Part shown: positions 9,601 to 17,967 of the stretch, piece after piece | Numbering within the stretch: the stretch's first letter is position 1 | Layout: every line of letters begins with the position of its first letter | Assembly (NCBI GenBank): GCA_031425695.1 | Contig: JANPJV010000292.1 | Span: 1-62,578, forward strand | Length of the DNA: 62,578 nt | Direction: 5' to 3' | Origin: JANPJV01 sp031425695 | GTDB taxonomy: Bacteria; Pseudomonadota; Gammaproteobacteria; Xanthomonadales; SZUA-5 | The notes under the pieces: generated by a model | The model's database searches: none | What the model saw: the letters and a program-made list of their open reading frames with translations, nothing else | Told to the model about the DNA's origin: nothing | Program-made: the position numbers and the translations under genes

Positions 9601-10547
9601 GGCTCGAGCTGGCGCAGGGGCGCGATCTCGACGCGCTCAAGGCACAGTTTGCCGAAGCGGCGCGGCGTGCCTTTGCTGCACGCGTCGACGCCGAATACCA
9701 CCGTGAGCAACTGCTCCAATGGCCGCTCGACGAGATTCCGGTCGAGGTCAGTGCCGACGGTGGCGCGCGCGCATTCCCGGCGCTGGTCGATCGTGGCGAG
9801 TCCGCCGGTCTCGAAGCCTATGCCGACCCCGCTGCGGCCCTGGCATCGCATGCGCCCGGGGTGCGTCGGCTGCTGCTCATCGAGCTCGACGATCTGGTGC
9901 GCTACTGGCGCCGCCAGCTCAAGCTTTCAAGCGACGCACAGATGGCCTACGGCGTGGTCGATCGCATCGAGTCGCTGCGCGCCGACATCGTTGACACCGC
10001 ACTGGACCGCGTGCTCGGTAGCAAGTTTGCCGGCACCCGCAAGCGCATGCAGTTCGTTGGCCTCGCCGAACAGGCGCGGCGCGAGCTCGGGTCCGCGGTG
10101 CAAGTCATCGGTGAGCTGGTCGATCAGATTCTCAAAGCCGTCAAAGGCCTGCGTCGCGAGCTCACGCCGCCATTGATGGGCTATGCAACCGCCAATCTCG
10201 CCGATGCCCGCGCTCACCTGGATTCACTGGTGCATCCGGGCTTCCTGCGCGCGCTGCCGGCCGAGCGTCTCGCGCAATACCCGCGTTATCTCGACGGACT
10301 GCGCCTGCGCCTCGAACGCCTCAAGCGCGACCCCGCCAAGGACCAGGCACGTCTGCTCGAGGTGCAGCCCTTCGCCCGCGCCTGGACCGACCTCGCCGCG
10401 CGTCGGCCCGACGACCGCGAAGTCGTCAACCTGCGCTGGCTGATCGAAGAGTTCCGCGTCTCCCAGTTCGCCCAGGAGCTCAAGACCCCTGAGCCGGTGT
10501 CGGCCAAACGCATTGCGAAGTTGATCGAGCAGTTGCAGGCGCGGTGA
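6651..10547 (+). CDS. hrpA: ATP-dependent RNA helicase HrpA
   Basis: 1298 aa, essentially the length of E. coli HrpA. It is a DEAH-box SF2 helicase: Walker A GATGSGKTT at residues 98-106, motif II LDEAHERS, motif III SATID, motif V TNVAETSITVP and motif VI QRAGRCGR. These are followed by the helicase-associated/OB region and the long HrpA-specific C-terminal domain (DUF3418-like, about 600 residues). In E. coli HrpA acts on colliding or stalled ribosomes and on mRNA processing. No strong Shine-Dalgarno is visible at the ATG. The gene appears monocistronic. Confidence 0.95.
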   Translation: MVEPITSDIRALRRRLETTLAGDRERLARDLDRWRPEHADAASRLGAIERAIDASAARRERRRLSIPDISVPDELPIAHKAQEIIDAIRAHQVIVIAGATGSGKTTQLPKLCLAAGRGLSGLIGCTQPRRIAAKSIARRVAEELKSPLGVLVGFAVRFQDTLGDDALIKFMTDGILLAETQSDRSLRRYDTIILDEAHERSLNIDFLLGYLKGLLRRRPDLKLIVTSATIDTERFSAHFSNAPVITVEGRGFPVEIRYRPIAGDHEERGDTGLHRAIVAAVDELAREDARGDILVFLPGEREIRDAHKALEQRNSAHTEVLPLYARLSGAAQDRVFQPGTQRRIVLATNVAETSITVPRIRYVIDSGIARINRYSQRAKVQRLALEPISQASANQRAGRCGRLSAGIAVRLYEQADFEQRPLFTDPELLRSSLAGVILRMLDLGLGDPARFPFLDAPSDRAIQDGFLLLHELGAIAGAGEKRALTPIGRTMARLPIDVRLARFLTAARDSKVLEEALIIASGLSVQDPRERPPEVRGLADAAHLAFVNEKSDFLTLVQLWQAYDHEHQELTQSRLRDWCRTHFLSYLRMREWRELHRQLLMIVREGGWGEITSAETALTDPAAYESLHRALLTAFITQVARKDEKFRYRGPRSQQLQIFPGSGQAKAAPNWILSGTLMETSRLYALNVARIDPKWIEPAAAHLSKHQHYEPSWDAKAGRAVGYEDVTLYGLPIVQRRRISYANVDPVMARYLFVRHQLVRGEGPARHPLLAANAALREDARLKEEKLRRRGLLRDEEELAQWFEERLPAGIVESVTLDRWLKRATPEERERIRLSLADLLIPDARGDDAIDYPDALDLAGARLILNYQFDPRGARDGVTATVALADLLALKNADVDWLVPGLREEKAASLIKSLPKALRRHAVPAPDFARAFVEAAVPRAQPFADALAGFLTRVAGVPIVTGDFDFAGLPQHLAMNLRVVDALGLELAQGRDLDALKAQFAEAARRAFAARVDAEYHREQLLQWPLDEIPVEVSADGGARAFPALVDRGESAGLEAYADPAAALASHAPGVRRLLLIELDDLVRYWRRQLKLSSDAQMAYGVVDRIESLRADIVDTALDRVLGSKFAGTRKRMQFVGLAEQARRELGSAVQVIGELVDQILKAVKGLRRELTPPLMGYATANLADARAHLDSLVHPGFLRALPAERLAQYPRYLDGLRLRLERLKRDPAKDQARLLEVQPFARAWTDLAARRPDDREVVNLRWLIEEFRVSQFAQELKTPEPVSAKRIAKLIEQLQAR

Positions 10548-10742
10548 GGGGTTTTCTGGGATTGATGGCGCGAGCACTCGAATCTCCGGAGTAGGCAGGG
10601 GTCGACACGCCCGAATTGAAGGGATTTCGCGCCGTGTTTCAAGCGTGCGACCCCGGCTCCTGCGACGAAGCGAGCCAAGCGCCGCGGCACTGGCGCCATC
10701 GTTTGCTCGCGTCCATCAATTTCGCGCGCGCTCAGAGCCACG

Positions 10743-10994
10743 CTACAAGAGCTCGCGCCACAGCTCCTCAGCCGCGTACCAACGCCCGTGAGGCACATGG
10801 GTCACCAGCGTGCGCAGCTTGCGATTCAATCTGCGGAGCCGAGCCGCACCGATCACCACATTCGGGTTCGGAGAGACGACGCGGTGGCACCGGGCCGGAT
10901 CACCGAACTGAATGCCGGACAACATCAGGCATTGGAGTCGTGCTCGCGTGCGCCAACGCACAGTTGACCGCGTCACTCCCATCGGTACACTCAT
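10743..10994 (-). CDS. Possible small orphan protein
   Basis: An 83-codon frame on the minus strand (start MSVPMG). Its C-terminal 60 residues have a natural-looking composition (RCHRVVSPNPNVVIGAARL and RWYAAEELWREL), which sets it apart from the usual Arg/Ala/Ser-rich shadow frames. I recognise no family. It could be a real small gene, the remnant of a larger one, or chance. Its supposed start overlaps the candidate promoter for the plus-strand gene at 11088. Confidence 0.25.
   Translation of the reverse strand: MSVPMGVTRSTVRWRTRARLQCLMLSGIQFGDPARCHRVVSPNPNVVIGAARLRRLNRKLRTLVTHVPHGRWYAAEELWRELL
10964..10991 (+). promoter_or_regulatory. Candidate sigma70 promoter for the gene at 11088
   Basis: TTGACC, a 16-bp spacer, then TACACT, about 100 bp upstream of the GTG start. 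It matches the consensus moderately well. Confidence 0.35.
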
Positions 10995-11087
10995 CCTCAG
11001 GGTGACAACGGGTGGTAAAGACGTCCGGCGCCAGGGAAGACGAAGTGTCCCGGTGGCTGCTGGCAGCGCACACAACGGGAGCGAGCC

Positions 11088-11660
11088 GTGACTGAGCCTA
11101 TCTTGACCGGATCCAGCGAAACCCTGCTGTGGCAGGGGTTGGTGCAGGACGCAGAAACGCGGGCTGCGAAGAAGCTCGGCGAAAATCTTGAAAGCTATCT
11201 CGTTTTCACGCTGATGCGTCACCAGGGCGACGCCCAGCTAGGCCGTCGCGTGCTTGCGCTCGAATGGTTGGAAAGCCTGCTCGCGAGTGGCCGCAAGCGA
11301 CAGGAAGGCTTGCGCGATGTCGGCGACAATTGTCTGCTGATTGCTGGCCTCTATCCCGAACAAGCTGAGCGCCGACGGGTGTCCTTGAGCTACTTCCAGG
11401 ATCTCGGCCGCAATGCCTACGAGAACCTCGGCGCCCGCGCCAGTGGCGGCCTGGAAACCCTGTTCCGCGAGCTGGCCCAGGCCTTTGCCGTGCTGGTACG
11501 CGTGCTCTTCGAAGTGCGCCGGCTCGCGAACTCCGCCGGCCGGCTCGATCCCGCGCTCGCGTATGCATGGTGCGAGTCCCACGGCCGCATTGTGCCGGAA
11601 CGCGCCGCCGAGGCATTCCCCGGCGCGATCGTGCTCGAAGGCCCGAAGTCGCGGAATTGA
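11088..11660 (+). CDS. Hypothetical protein upstream of rpoZ
   Basis: 190 aa with a GTG start preceded by GGGAGCGAG, a reasonable ribosome-binding site. It appears soluble and mostly helical, with many Leu/Ala/Arg residues and no signal peptide or membrane segment. The block RDVGDNCLLIAGLYPEQAER with the following SYFQDLGRNAYENLG is distinctive, but I cannot assign it to a family. It occupies the place upstream of rpoZ where gmk often lies in related bacteria. A dispersed palindrome separates it from rpoZ, so co-transcription is doubtful. Confidence 0.7.
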   Translation: MTEPILTGSSETLLWQGLVQDAETRAAKKLGENLESYLVFTLMRHQGDAQLGRRVLALEWLESLLASGRKRQEGLRDVGDNCLLIAGLYPEQAERRRVSLSYFQDLGRNAYENLGARASGGLETLFRELAQAFAVLVRVLFEVRRLANSAGRLDPALAYAWCESHGRIVPERAAEAFPGAIVLEGPKSRN

Positions 11661-11703
11661 TTCGTTGACGTGTGTGCGTCTGGATGTTGGTGGCCCGGCT
11701 TTT

Positions 11704-11772
11704 GTGGGTCCGGACCTTGTCCGGACGCTCTTTCCCAAAGGCCTAAAGCGTTCGGACAAGGTCCGAACTCAC
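11704..11772. repeat. Dispersed palindrome, GGTCCGGACC family, copy 1
   Basis: Left arm GTGGGTCCGGACCTTG... and right arm ...CAAGGTCCGAACTCAC form a long imperfect inverted repeat. Near-identical arms occur at 40769-40840 and at the window's right edge (62500 onward). It lies between the unknown gene and the rpoZ promoter. Confidence 0.8.
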
Positions 11773-11795
11773 ATGAAGCGAACCCTCGAGACGGC

Positions 11796-11825
11796 TTGGA
11801 GACTTCGGCCCGCCCGGGTTACACT
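11796..11825 (+). promoter_or_regulatory. Candidate promoter for rpoZ-spoT-ridA
   Basis: TTGGAG, an 18-bp spacer, then TACACT, ending 37 bases before the rpoZ start codon. It is placed just downstream of the palindromic repeat. Confidence 0.4.
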
Positions 11826-11862
11826 CCGCAGTTGCATTGCATTTCTTATTCCGGAGACTTAC

Positions 11863-12156
11863 ATGGCGCGCATTACCGTTGAAGATTGTTTGAAGGTCGT
11901 CGACAACCGTTTCGAACTGGTGTTGATGGCTAGCAAACGCGCGCGCCAGGTGGCCCGTGGTGCCGAGGCACTGGTGCCCGAGGATGACGACAAGCCGACC
12001 GTGATCGCCCTGCGCGAAGTCGCGACCGGTCTCATCACCAACGAGCTGCTGGCCGATGTCGAGCGCCGCGAGCGTGAAGCCGCCGAGCGCCAGGCGATGG
12101 AATGGGCCGCGGCCGAGCTCGACGATGGCCTCGGCAAGGGTGACGACGATATCTGA
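11863..12156 (+). CDS. rpoZ: DNA-directed RNA polymerase omega subunit
   Basis: 97 aa; the start is the ATG at 11863, preceded by CCGGAG. Omega helps fold and assemble the beta' subunit of RNA polymerase and is part of one ppGpp-binding site. The family N-terminus MARITVEDCLKVVDNRFEL is clear, followed by VLMASKRARQVARG and the conserved region KPTVIALREVATGLI. The tail is acidic. It sits 24 bases before spoT, so the two are almost certainly one operon. This pairing is conserved in gammaproteobacteria. Confidence 0.97.
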   Translation: MARITVEDCLKVVDNRFELVLMASKRARQVARGAEALVPEDDDKPTVIALREVATGLITNELLADVERREREAAERQAMEWAAAELDDGLGKGDDDI

Positions 12157-12180
12157 CCCTTCGCGCCGGGAAGTTAGTAC

Positions 12181-14340
12181 ATGACTCCCCCGGCGTCTGT
12201 GCCTGCCTTCGAGGACAGCGCTCGCAGCGAGCTGTTGCCGCATTACATGCTGGATCTGCGCCAGATGCTGCAGAGCTATCTGTCGGCCGAACAGATCCAG
12301 CAAGTGGAAAAAGCCTTCGCGATCGGTGAGCGCGCGCACCGCGGCCAGAACCGCAAGAGTGGCGAGCCGTACATCACCCACCCGGTCGCAGTCGCCCGCA
12401 TCCTCGCGGACATGCACCTCGATGCCGAAACCTTGATGGCCGGCATCCTGCACGACACGATCGAAGACACCCCGCTGACGAAGGACGAATTGGTCAAGGA
12501 GTTCGGCGAGACCGTGGCCGATCTGGTCGACGGTGTCACCAAGCTCGACAAGATCCAGTTCGCCAGCCGCGAGGCAGCGACCGCTGAGAGCTTCCGCAAG
12601 ATGCTCCTGGCGATGGCGCGCGACCTGCGCGTGATCCTGATCAAGCTCGCTGACCGCCTGCACAACATGCGCACGCTGGATTCGATGAACGCCGAGGGCC
12701 GCGCGCGCATCGCCCGCGAGACCCTCGATGTGTATGCGCCGATTGCCCAGCGCCTGGGGATGAACAAGCTCAAAAGCGAGCTGCAGGAGCTGGGTTTCCG
12801 CATCCTGCACCCGTGGCGCCACGCGGTGATTGCCGCACGCATCAAGTCGATGATCGGCAACCGCCGCGAGATCATGAGCAAGCTGGAGACCGCGCTCGGT
12901 GCACGCCTGAAGGAAGAAAGCCTGCAGGGGCGCATCGTCAGCCGCGTCAAATCACCCTTCAGCATCTATCGCAAGATGCTCGACGACCACCGCAGTTTTG
13001 CGGAGGTCATGGACGTCTACGGCGTCCGCGTGATCGTCGGCTCGGTCTCCCAGTGCTACATGGCGCTTGGCGCCGCACACAGCCTTTACAAGCCGCTCGA
13101 CAACCGCTTCAAGGACTACATTTCCATCCCGAAAGCGAACGGCTACCAGTCGCTGCATACGGTGCTGTTCGGTCCTTCCGGCGCGCCGATCGAGGTGCAG
13201 ATCCGCACTGAGGACATGGACATCGTGGCCGAACGCGGGGTCGCTGCACACTGGATCTACAAGTCCGAGGCGAGCCCGGCGAACAACGCGCAGATGCGTG
13301 CGCGCGAGTGGCTGCAAGGCCTGCTCGACAGCCAGCGCCAGGCCGGCAGCTCGATCGAGTTCCTGGAGAACGTCAAGGTCGACCTGTTTCCCGACGAGGC
13401 CTATCTGTTCACGCCAAAGGGTCGCATCCTCGCGTTGCCACGCAACGCCAGCGCAATCGATTTTGCCTATGCGGTGCACACCAACGTCGGCGACCATGCG
13501 GTCGCTGCCCGCATCGACCGCCAGCTGCGCCCGCTGCGCACTCGGCTCGTCAGTGGCCAGACGGTCGAGATCGTCACCGCGCCGAGCGCGACGCCGCAGT
13601 CGCAGTGGCTCGAGTTCGTGGTGTCGAGCAAGGCGCGCACCGCGATCCGTCACTACCTCAAGCAGCTGCAGCACGAGGACGCGGTTGCGCTCGGCCATCG
13701 CATGCTTGGTCGTGCGCTCGCCGACATCGGCGGCAATCTCGATGCCGTGCCGCAGACCAACTTGCGCGCCGTGCTCGAAGAGAACCGGCTGCGCCGGCTC
13801 GAGGAATTGCTCGCCGACATCGCGCTTGGGTCACGCATGCCGGCACTGGTGGCGCGCCAGCTCTGGCGGGGCGAAGGCCAGGTGGCGGCCAGCCCGGACG
13901 ATCAGGTCGTGCGCATTTCCGGCAGCGAGCGCGGCGTACTCACGTTCGGCAACTGCTGTCACCCGATACCGGGCGATCCGATCGTTGGCTTCCTGAGCGC
14001 CGGCAAGGGGCTGGTCGTCCACCAGACCATCTGCCCGAACGTTGCCGAGATGCGCAAACAGCCTGATCGCATCGTGCGGGTCGACTGGGAGGCCGAGGTT
14101 AGCGGTGACTTCCGGGTGCAACTTCGAATTGAGGTCGCGAACCGACCCGGCGTGCTCGCAACCGTGGCCGCGGCCATTGCCGAGGCCAATTCCAATATCG
14201 AGAACGTGGAATACTTGGAACGCGATGCGCATAGCGCATCCTTGCTGTTCACCCTCGAAGTACGGCACCGCGAACACCTTGGCGAAGTCATGCGCAGGGT
14301 GCGTCGCGCCGATGTCGTGCTGGTCGTCAATCGCCCCTGA
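12181..14340 (+). CDS. spoT: RelA/SpoT homologue, bifunctional (p)ppGpp synthetase/hydrolase
   Basis: 719 aa. It makes and degrades the alarmone (p)ppGpp. Domains run in the usual order. The HD hydrolase comes first (HPVAVARI and GILHDTIEDT, about residues 65-100). The synthetase follows, with RFKDYISIPKANGYQSLHT and IEVQIRTEDMD. Next is a TGS domain (LFTPKGRILALPRNASAID, about 410-470), then a Cys/His-containing linker (FGNCCHPIPGDPIVG), and last a C-terminal ACT domain. The intact HD motif and rpoZ linkage favour SpoT over RelA. Whether the synthetase half is strong or weak cannot be read from sequence. Confidence 0.95.
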   Translation: MTPPASVPAFEDSARSELLPHYMLDLRQMLQSYLSAEQIQQVEKAFAIGERAHRGQNRKSGEPYITHPVAVARILADMHLDAETLMAGILHDTIEDTPLTKDELVKEFGETVADLVDGVTKLDKIQFASREAATAESFRKMLLAMARDLRVILIKLADRLHNMRTLDSMNAEGRARIARETLDVYAPIAQRLGMNKLKSELQELGFRILHPWRHAVIAARIKSMIGNRREIMSKLETALGARLKEESLQGRIVSRVKSPFSIYRKMLDDHRSFAEVMDVYGVRVIVGSVSQCYMALGAAHSLYKPLDNRFKDYISIPKANGYQSLHTVLFGPSGAPIEVQIRTEDMDIVAERGVAAHWIYKSEASPANNAQMRAREWLQGLLDSQRQAGSSIEFLENVKVDLFPDEAYLFTPKGRILALPRNASAIDFAYAVHTNVGDHAVAARIDRQLRPLRTRLVSGQTVEIVTAPSATPQSQWLEFVVSSKARTAIRHYLKQLQHEDAVALGHRMLGRALADIGGNLDAVPQTNLRAVLEENRLRRLEELLADIALGSRMPALVARQLWRGEGQVAASPDDQVVRISGSERGVLTFGNCCHPIPGDPIVGFLSAGKGLVVHQTICPNVAEMRKQPDRIVRVDWEAEVSGDFRVQLRIEVANRPGVLATVAAAIAEANSNIENVEYLERDAHSASLLFTLEVRHREHLGEVMRRVRRADVVLVVNRP

Positions 14341-14388
14341 CGCGCGTCGGTTTCCGGTGAGCGCCCAGGCGCCAGAACCGGAGGCACC

Positions 14389-14772
14389 ATGTCCCGAAGC
14401 ATCATCAGCACCGACGCCGCCCCCAAGGCGATCGGCACGTATTCGCAGGCGGTCCGCAGCGGCAATACGGTGTACCTGTCCGGGCAGATCCCGCTGGACC
14501 CGCAGACCATGCAGCTCGACAACGCCAGCATCGAGGCCGAGATCGAGCGCGTCTTCAAGAACCTCGCAGCGGTCGCCAAGGCGGCCGGCGGCAGCCTCGG
14601 CGACGTGGTCAAGCTCAATGTTTACCTCACTGAGCTCAAGCACTTCCCGGTGGTCAACGAGATCATGGCGAGACACTTCTCCGAGCCCTATCCCGCCCGC
14701 GCCGCCGTCGGCGTCCGCGAGCTCCCGCGTGGCGCCAGCGTGGAGATGGACGCGGTGCTGGTGCTGAGCTGA
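14389..14772 (+). CDS. ridA: RidA family reactive intermediate/imine deaminase
   Basis: 127 aa with a strong GGAGG ribosome-binding site. RidA hydrolyses reactive enamine/imine intermediates made by PLP enzymes. The family signature is present at the C-terminus (ARAAVGVRELPRGASVEMDA), including the conserved Arg and the closing Glu. The N-terminus is typical too (APKAIGTYSQAVRSGNTVY). It lies 48 bases after spoT in the order rpoZ-spoT-ridA-recG, common in gammaproteobacteria, and is probably co-transcribed. Confidence 0.95.
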   Translation: MSRSIISTDAAPKAIGTYSQAVRSGNTVYLSGQIPLDPQTMQLDNASIEAEIERVFKNLAAVAKAAGGSLGDVVKLNVYLTELKHFPVVNEIMARHFSEPYPARAAVGVRELPRGASVEMDAVLVLS

Positions 14773-14806
14773 GAGTCGGTTTGCCGTTAAAGGCAAAAGC
14801 AGGTTT

Positions 14807-14888
14807 TCCACAGATTTCGCAGATTTCCGCAGATTGGAAGCAACCTGATCCAGGTTCTTAATCTGCGTAAATCTGCGAAATCTGCGGA
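14807..14888. repeat. Dispersed inverted repeat, ATCTGCG family, copy 1
   Basis: Left arm CCACAGATTTCGCAGATTTC and right arm ending AAATCTGCGAAATCTGCGGA, with about 30 bases between. Near-identical copies occur at 33166-33257 and 50698-50789. This copy lies directly upstream of recG, leaving little room for a recG promoter outside the repeat. Confidence 0.85.
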
Positions 14889-14920
14889 TCAAATGCCCTG
14901 GCTTTCGCTATGGTCTTGCG

Positions 14921-17026
14921 ATGAGCGCGGTTGTTGCCACGGAATCCCAGACGGATCGCTTCACGGCAACGGCAGCGCTGCCGGTTGCGTCCATGCCCGC
15001 GCTTGGGAAGGGCTTGATCGGCGATCTTGCGGAAGCCGGGTTCAAGACGCTTGGGGATCTCTGGTTTCACTTCCCGCTGCGGTTCGAGGATCGCACCGAA
15101 GTGCGTGCGATCGGCTCTTTGCGGGCCGGGTCGGCGGCGCAGTTCGTTGGCGAGGTGGAGCAGGCGGAGGTCGTTTTTCGCGGCAGGCGCATGCTGCTGG
15201 TGACCATCGCTGATGGAAGTGGGCGGATCCTGTTGCGCTTCTTTCATTTCAAGCAGGTGCAGGCTGAGATGCTGCGGCCGGGCCTGCGCCTGCTGGTCTT
15301 CGGCGAGCCGCGTGCGGGCAATTGGTCGCTCGAGGTCGTACATCCGCGTTATCGCGTGCTCGGCGCGGATGAGTCCGTCGCGGTCGAATCGACGCTGCGA
15401 CCGGTCTATCCGAAGGCGGAGGGATTGGGGCCGGCGCGCCTAAATCGTGCGATCGACGCGGCGCTGGCGCTCCTGCCCGACGACGAGGATGCGGCGCTCG
15501 CCGGCCTGCTTCCGCGTGACTGGCCGAACCTCGGCGCGGCCGTGCGCGCACAGCATCGGCCGCGTGATCGCAACGAGGCCGAGCGCCTGGCCACCGGCGT
15601 GCATCCGGCCCGGACGCGCCTCGCGCTCGAAGAATTGCTCGCCCACCACCTGAGTCTGCGCCTGGTACGAGCACGTGTGCAGAGGCAGCGTGCGCCGGTC
15701 CTGCGCAGCTCCGGCAGCCTGCGCCGACGCCTGCTCGATGCGCTCGCCTTCGGCCTGACGACGGCGCAGCAACGGGTGCTCGCCGAGATCGATGGCGACC
15801 TGCGCCAGCACATCCCGATGATGCGTCTGCTGCAGGGCGACGTCGGTTCCGGGAAAACCATCGTAGCGGCGCTCGCGGCCCTGGCCGCCGTCGAGTGCGG
15901 GTTGCAGGCGGCAGTGATGGCGCCGACCGAGCTGCTGGCCGAACAGCATCGGCGCAGCTTCGAGCGCTGGTTCACGCCGCTGGGCTTGACCGGCGTGGCC
16001 TTGAGCTCACGCGTCAAAGGCAAGGCGCGAGAGTCCGCGCTCGCCGAGCTTGCGGGTGGAGCGAACTGGGCCGTGGGTACGCACGCCCTGATGAGCGAAG
16101 GGGTCGAGTTTCGGGCGCTCGGATTGGTGGTCATCGACGAGCAACACCGCTTCGGCGTCGACCAGCGCCTGGCGCTCGGCGAAAAGGGCGGCAACGGCGG
16201 CCTGCGGCCACATCAGCTGGTAATGACCGCGACGCCGATCCCACGCACGCTGGCGATGACCGAGTTTGCTGATCTCGATGTCTCGGTGATCGATGAATTG
16301 CCCCCTGGCCGCAAGCCAATCCAGACAGTTGCGGTCAGCCGCAATCGCCGCGGTGAGATCATCGAGCGCATCGCGCAAGCATGTGCCCAAGGTCGCCAGG
16401 CCTATTGGGTGTGCACGCTGATCGAGGAATCGGAAGAGATCGAGGCCGAGGCTGCGGAAAAGACTGCGCTCGACCTGGCCGAAGCCTTGCCGCAGCTCCG
16501 CATCGGCCTCGTTCACGGCCGGCTGAAGGGCGCTGAACGCGCGGCAGTCATGGCGCAGTTCACCAGCGCTGCACTCGACCTGCTGGTCGCGACGACCGTC
16601 ATCGAGGTCGGCGTCGACGTACCCAATGCGAGCCTCATGATCATCGAAAATCCGGAACGCCTCGGCCTCGCGCAATTGCACCAACTGCGCGGGCGGGTAG
16701 GGCGCGGCAGTGTCGAGTCCAGCTGCGTACTGCTCTATCGCGCGCCGCTCGGCGCCGACGCACGCGATCGACTGGCGGTCCTGCGCGAGAGCTGCGATGG
16801 CTTCGTGATCGCCGAGCGGGATCTTGAGCTGCGCGGTGCCGGCGAAATGCTGGGCACCCGCCAGACCGGCGAGGCGCTATTCCGCGTCGCCTATCTTGCC
16901 CGCGACGCGCACCTGCTGGATAAGGTTCGAGAACTGGCGGGGCAATTGCTGCTCCGTGACCCGCGTGCGGCGCAGCGCCTGGTTGAGCGCTGGGTCGGCG
17001 CCGCCGAACGCTACGCAAAGGCCTGA
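14921..17026 (+). CDS. recG: ATP-dependent DNA helicase RecG
   Basis: 701 aa. It regresses stalled replication forks and processes recombination intermediates. The N-terminal wedge (OB-fold) domain occupies about residues 60-170. Walker A LLQGDVGSGKT lies near residue 306. Motif II is the RecG/Mfd-type DEQHRFG near 405, followed by the diagnostic MTATPIPRTLAMTEFADLD and the motif VI region QLHQLRGRVGRG. No clear Shine-Dalgarno precedes the ATG. The next gene starts five bases after its stop codon, so the two are co-transcribed. Confidence 0.97.
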   Translation: MSAVVATESQTDRFTATAALPVASMPALGKGLIGDLAEAGFKTLGDLWFHFPLRFEDRTEVRAIGSLRAGSAAQFVGEVEQAEVVFRGRRMLLVTIADGSGRILLRFFHFKQVQAEMLRPGLRLLVFGEPRAGNWSLEVVHPRYRVLGADESVAVESTLRPVYPKAEGLGPARLNRAIDAALALLPDDEDAALAGLLPRDWPNLGAAVRAQHRPRDRNEAERLATGVHPARTRLALEELLAHHLSLRLVRARVQRQRAPVLRSSGSLRRRLLDALAFGLTTAQQRVLAEIDGDLRQHIPMMRLLQGDVGSGKTIVAALAALAAVECGLQAAVMAPTELLAEQHRRSFERWFTPLGLTGVALSSRVKGKARESALAELAGGANWAVGTHALMSEGVEFRALGLVVIDEQHRFGVDQRLALGEKGGNGGLRPHQLVMTATPIPRTLAMTEFADLDVSVIDELPPGRKPIQTVAVSRNRRGEIIERIAQACAQGRQAYWVCTLIEESEEIEAEAAEKTALDLAEALPQLRIGLVHGRLKGAERAAVMAQFTSAALDLLVATTVIEVGVDVPNASLMIIENPERLGLAQLHQLRGRVGRGSVESSCVLLYRAPLGADARDRLAVLRESCDGFVIAERDLELRGAGEMLGTRQTGEALFRVAYLARDAHLLDKVRELAGQLLLRDPRAAQRLVERWVGAAERYAKA

Positions 17027-17031
17027 CGATC

Positions 17032-17961
17032 ATGAGCGAGCAAGAAGCTTGGTGGGTGGATACCGATCCCGGCGTGGATGACGCCTGGGCGATCCTGATG
17101 ATGCTCGGCGCGCCGCATGTGCGCCTCACCGGCATCAGCGTCGTCGGTGGCAATGTCGGCATCGAGCACACGCTGACCAATACCTGCCGGATCGTCGACC
17201 GCGCGCCCTACGCGCTGCCGGTCTACGCCGGGTCGGCGCGGCCACTGATCGGCGGGCTGCCGGACGCTGGCTTCGTGCACGGTGCCGATGGCATGGGCGA
17301 GGCCTCGCTGCCGGCGCCGAAAACGGTGCCGGAGCCGGAGATCGGAGCCATCGCGCTGATCGAGGCCGCCAACGCGAATCCCGGGCTCAACGTGCTCGCG
17401 CTCGGGCCGCTCACCAACCTGGCGCTCGCGTTGATGCTGGACCCGGATTTGCCACAGCGGTGCGGGCGCCTGGTGGTCATGGGCGGCGCCATCGGCGCGC
17501 GCGGCAACACCCGCGTCCCCAGCGCCGAGTTCAACATTGCCTTCGACCCGGAGGCGGCCGCGATCGTTTTCGAGCGCTGGCCTGGAATCGAGCTGCTCGA
17601 CTGGGAGCTCACCCTCGAGATCGCACCGACGCTGCAGGAAGTTGAGGACTGGTTGAGCCTGGAGACCGACAGCGCCGCCTGGCTGCACAGCATCACCCGC
17701 AGCACTGCGGACTTCGTGCGCTCACTCGGCGTCGAAGGCTGGGCCTGGGCCGATCCGCTCGCGGCCTTTGCCGCGATCGATCCGAAGGGCGTCACCGAGT
17801 GGTCCGAGGCACCCATCGAGATCGCCTTGGCGACCGGTCCGACGCGCGGCCAGACCGTAATCGACTGGCACGGCATCGGCGGCTTCGCCGGCCCGAAGGT
17901 GAAGATCGCCCGCAAGGTCGACAAGGAACGCTTCCATCTCGCGATGCGGGCGATATTGTAG
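17032..17961 (+). CDS. Nucleoside hydrolase (IUNH family)
   Basis: 309 aa. It cleaves the N-glycosidic bond of ribonucleosides, giving base plus ribose, in salvage or degradation. The calcium-binding N-terminal signature WVDTDPGVDDAWAI is intact, followed by VVGGNVGIEHTLTN and the central block NVLALGPLTNLALAL with MGGAIGARGN. The C-terminal active-site Asp and the His segment are less obvious. It is cytosolic, with no signal peptide. It is tightly coupled to recG. Its TAG stop codon overlaps the start of a large nested palindrome. Base specificity cannot be predicted. Confidence 0.9.
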   Translation: MSEQEAWWVDTDPGVDDAWAILMMLGAPHVRLTGISVVGGNVGIEHTLTNTCRIVDRAPYALPVYAGSARPLIGGLPDAGFVHGADGMGEASLPAPKTVPEPEIGAIALIEAANANPGLNVLALGPLTNLALALMLDPDLPQRCGRLVVMGGAIGARGNTRVPSAEFNIAFDPEAAAIVFERWPGIELLDWELTLEIAPTLQEVEDWLSLETDSAAWLHSITRSTADFVRSLGVEGWAWADPLAAFAAIDPKGVTEWSEAPIEIALATGPTRGQTVIDWHGIGGFAGPKVKIARKVDKERFHLAMRAIL

Positions 17962-17967
17962 GTTCGC

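Larger units (their letters stand above)
10548..11087. other. 540-bp gap with no well-supported gene
   Basis: Between hrpA and the unknown gene at 11088 I see no recognisable gene. It holds a weak 83-codon minus-strand frame (10743-10994) and a plausible promoter for the downstream gene (10964-10991). No strong hairpin terminator follows hrpA. Confidence 0.5.

Noticed and set aside
8217..9851. 544-aa minus-strand frame inside hrpA
   Set aside because: Shadow of the HrpA C-terminal domain; Arg/Gln/His-rich with no recognisable fold.
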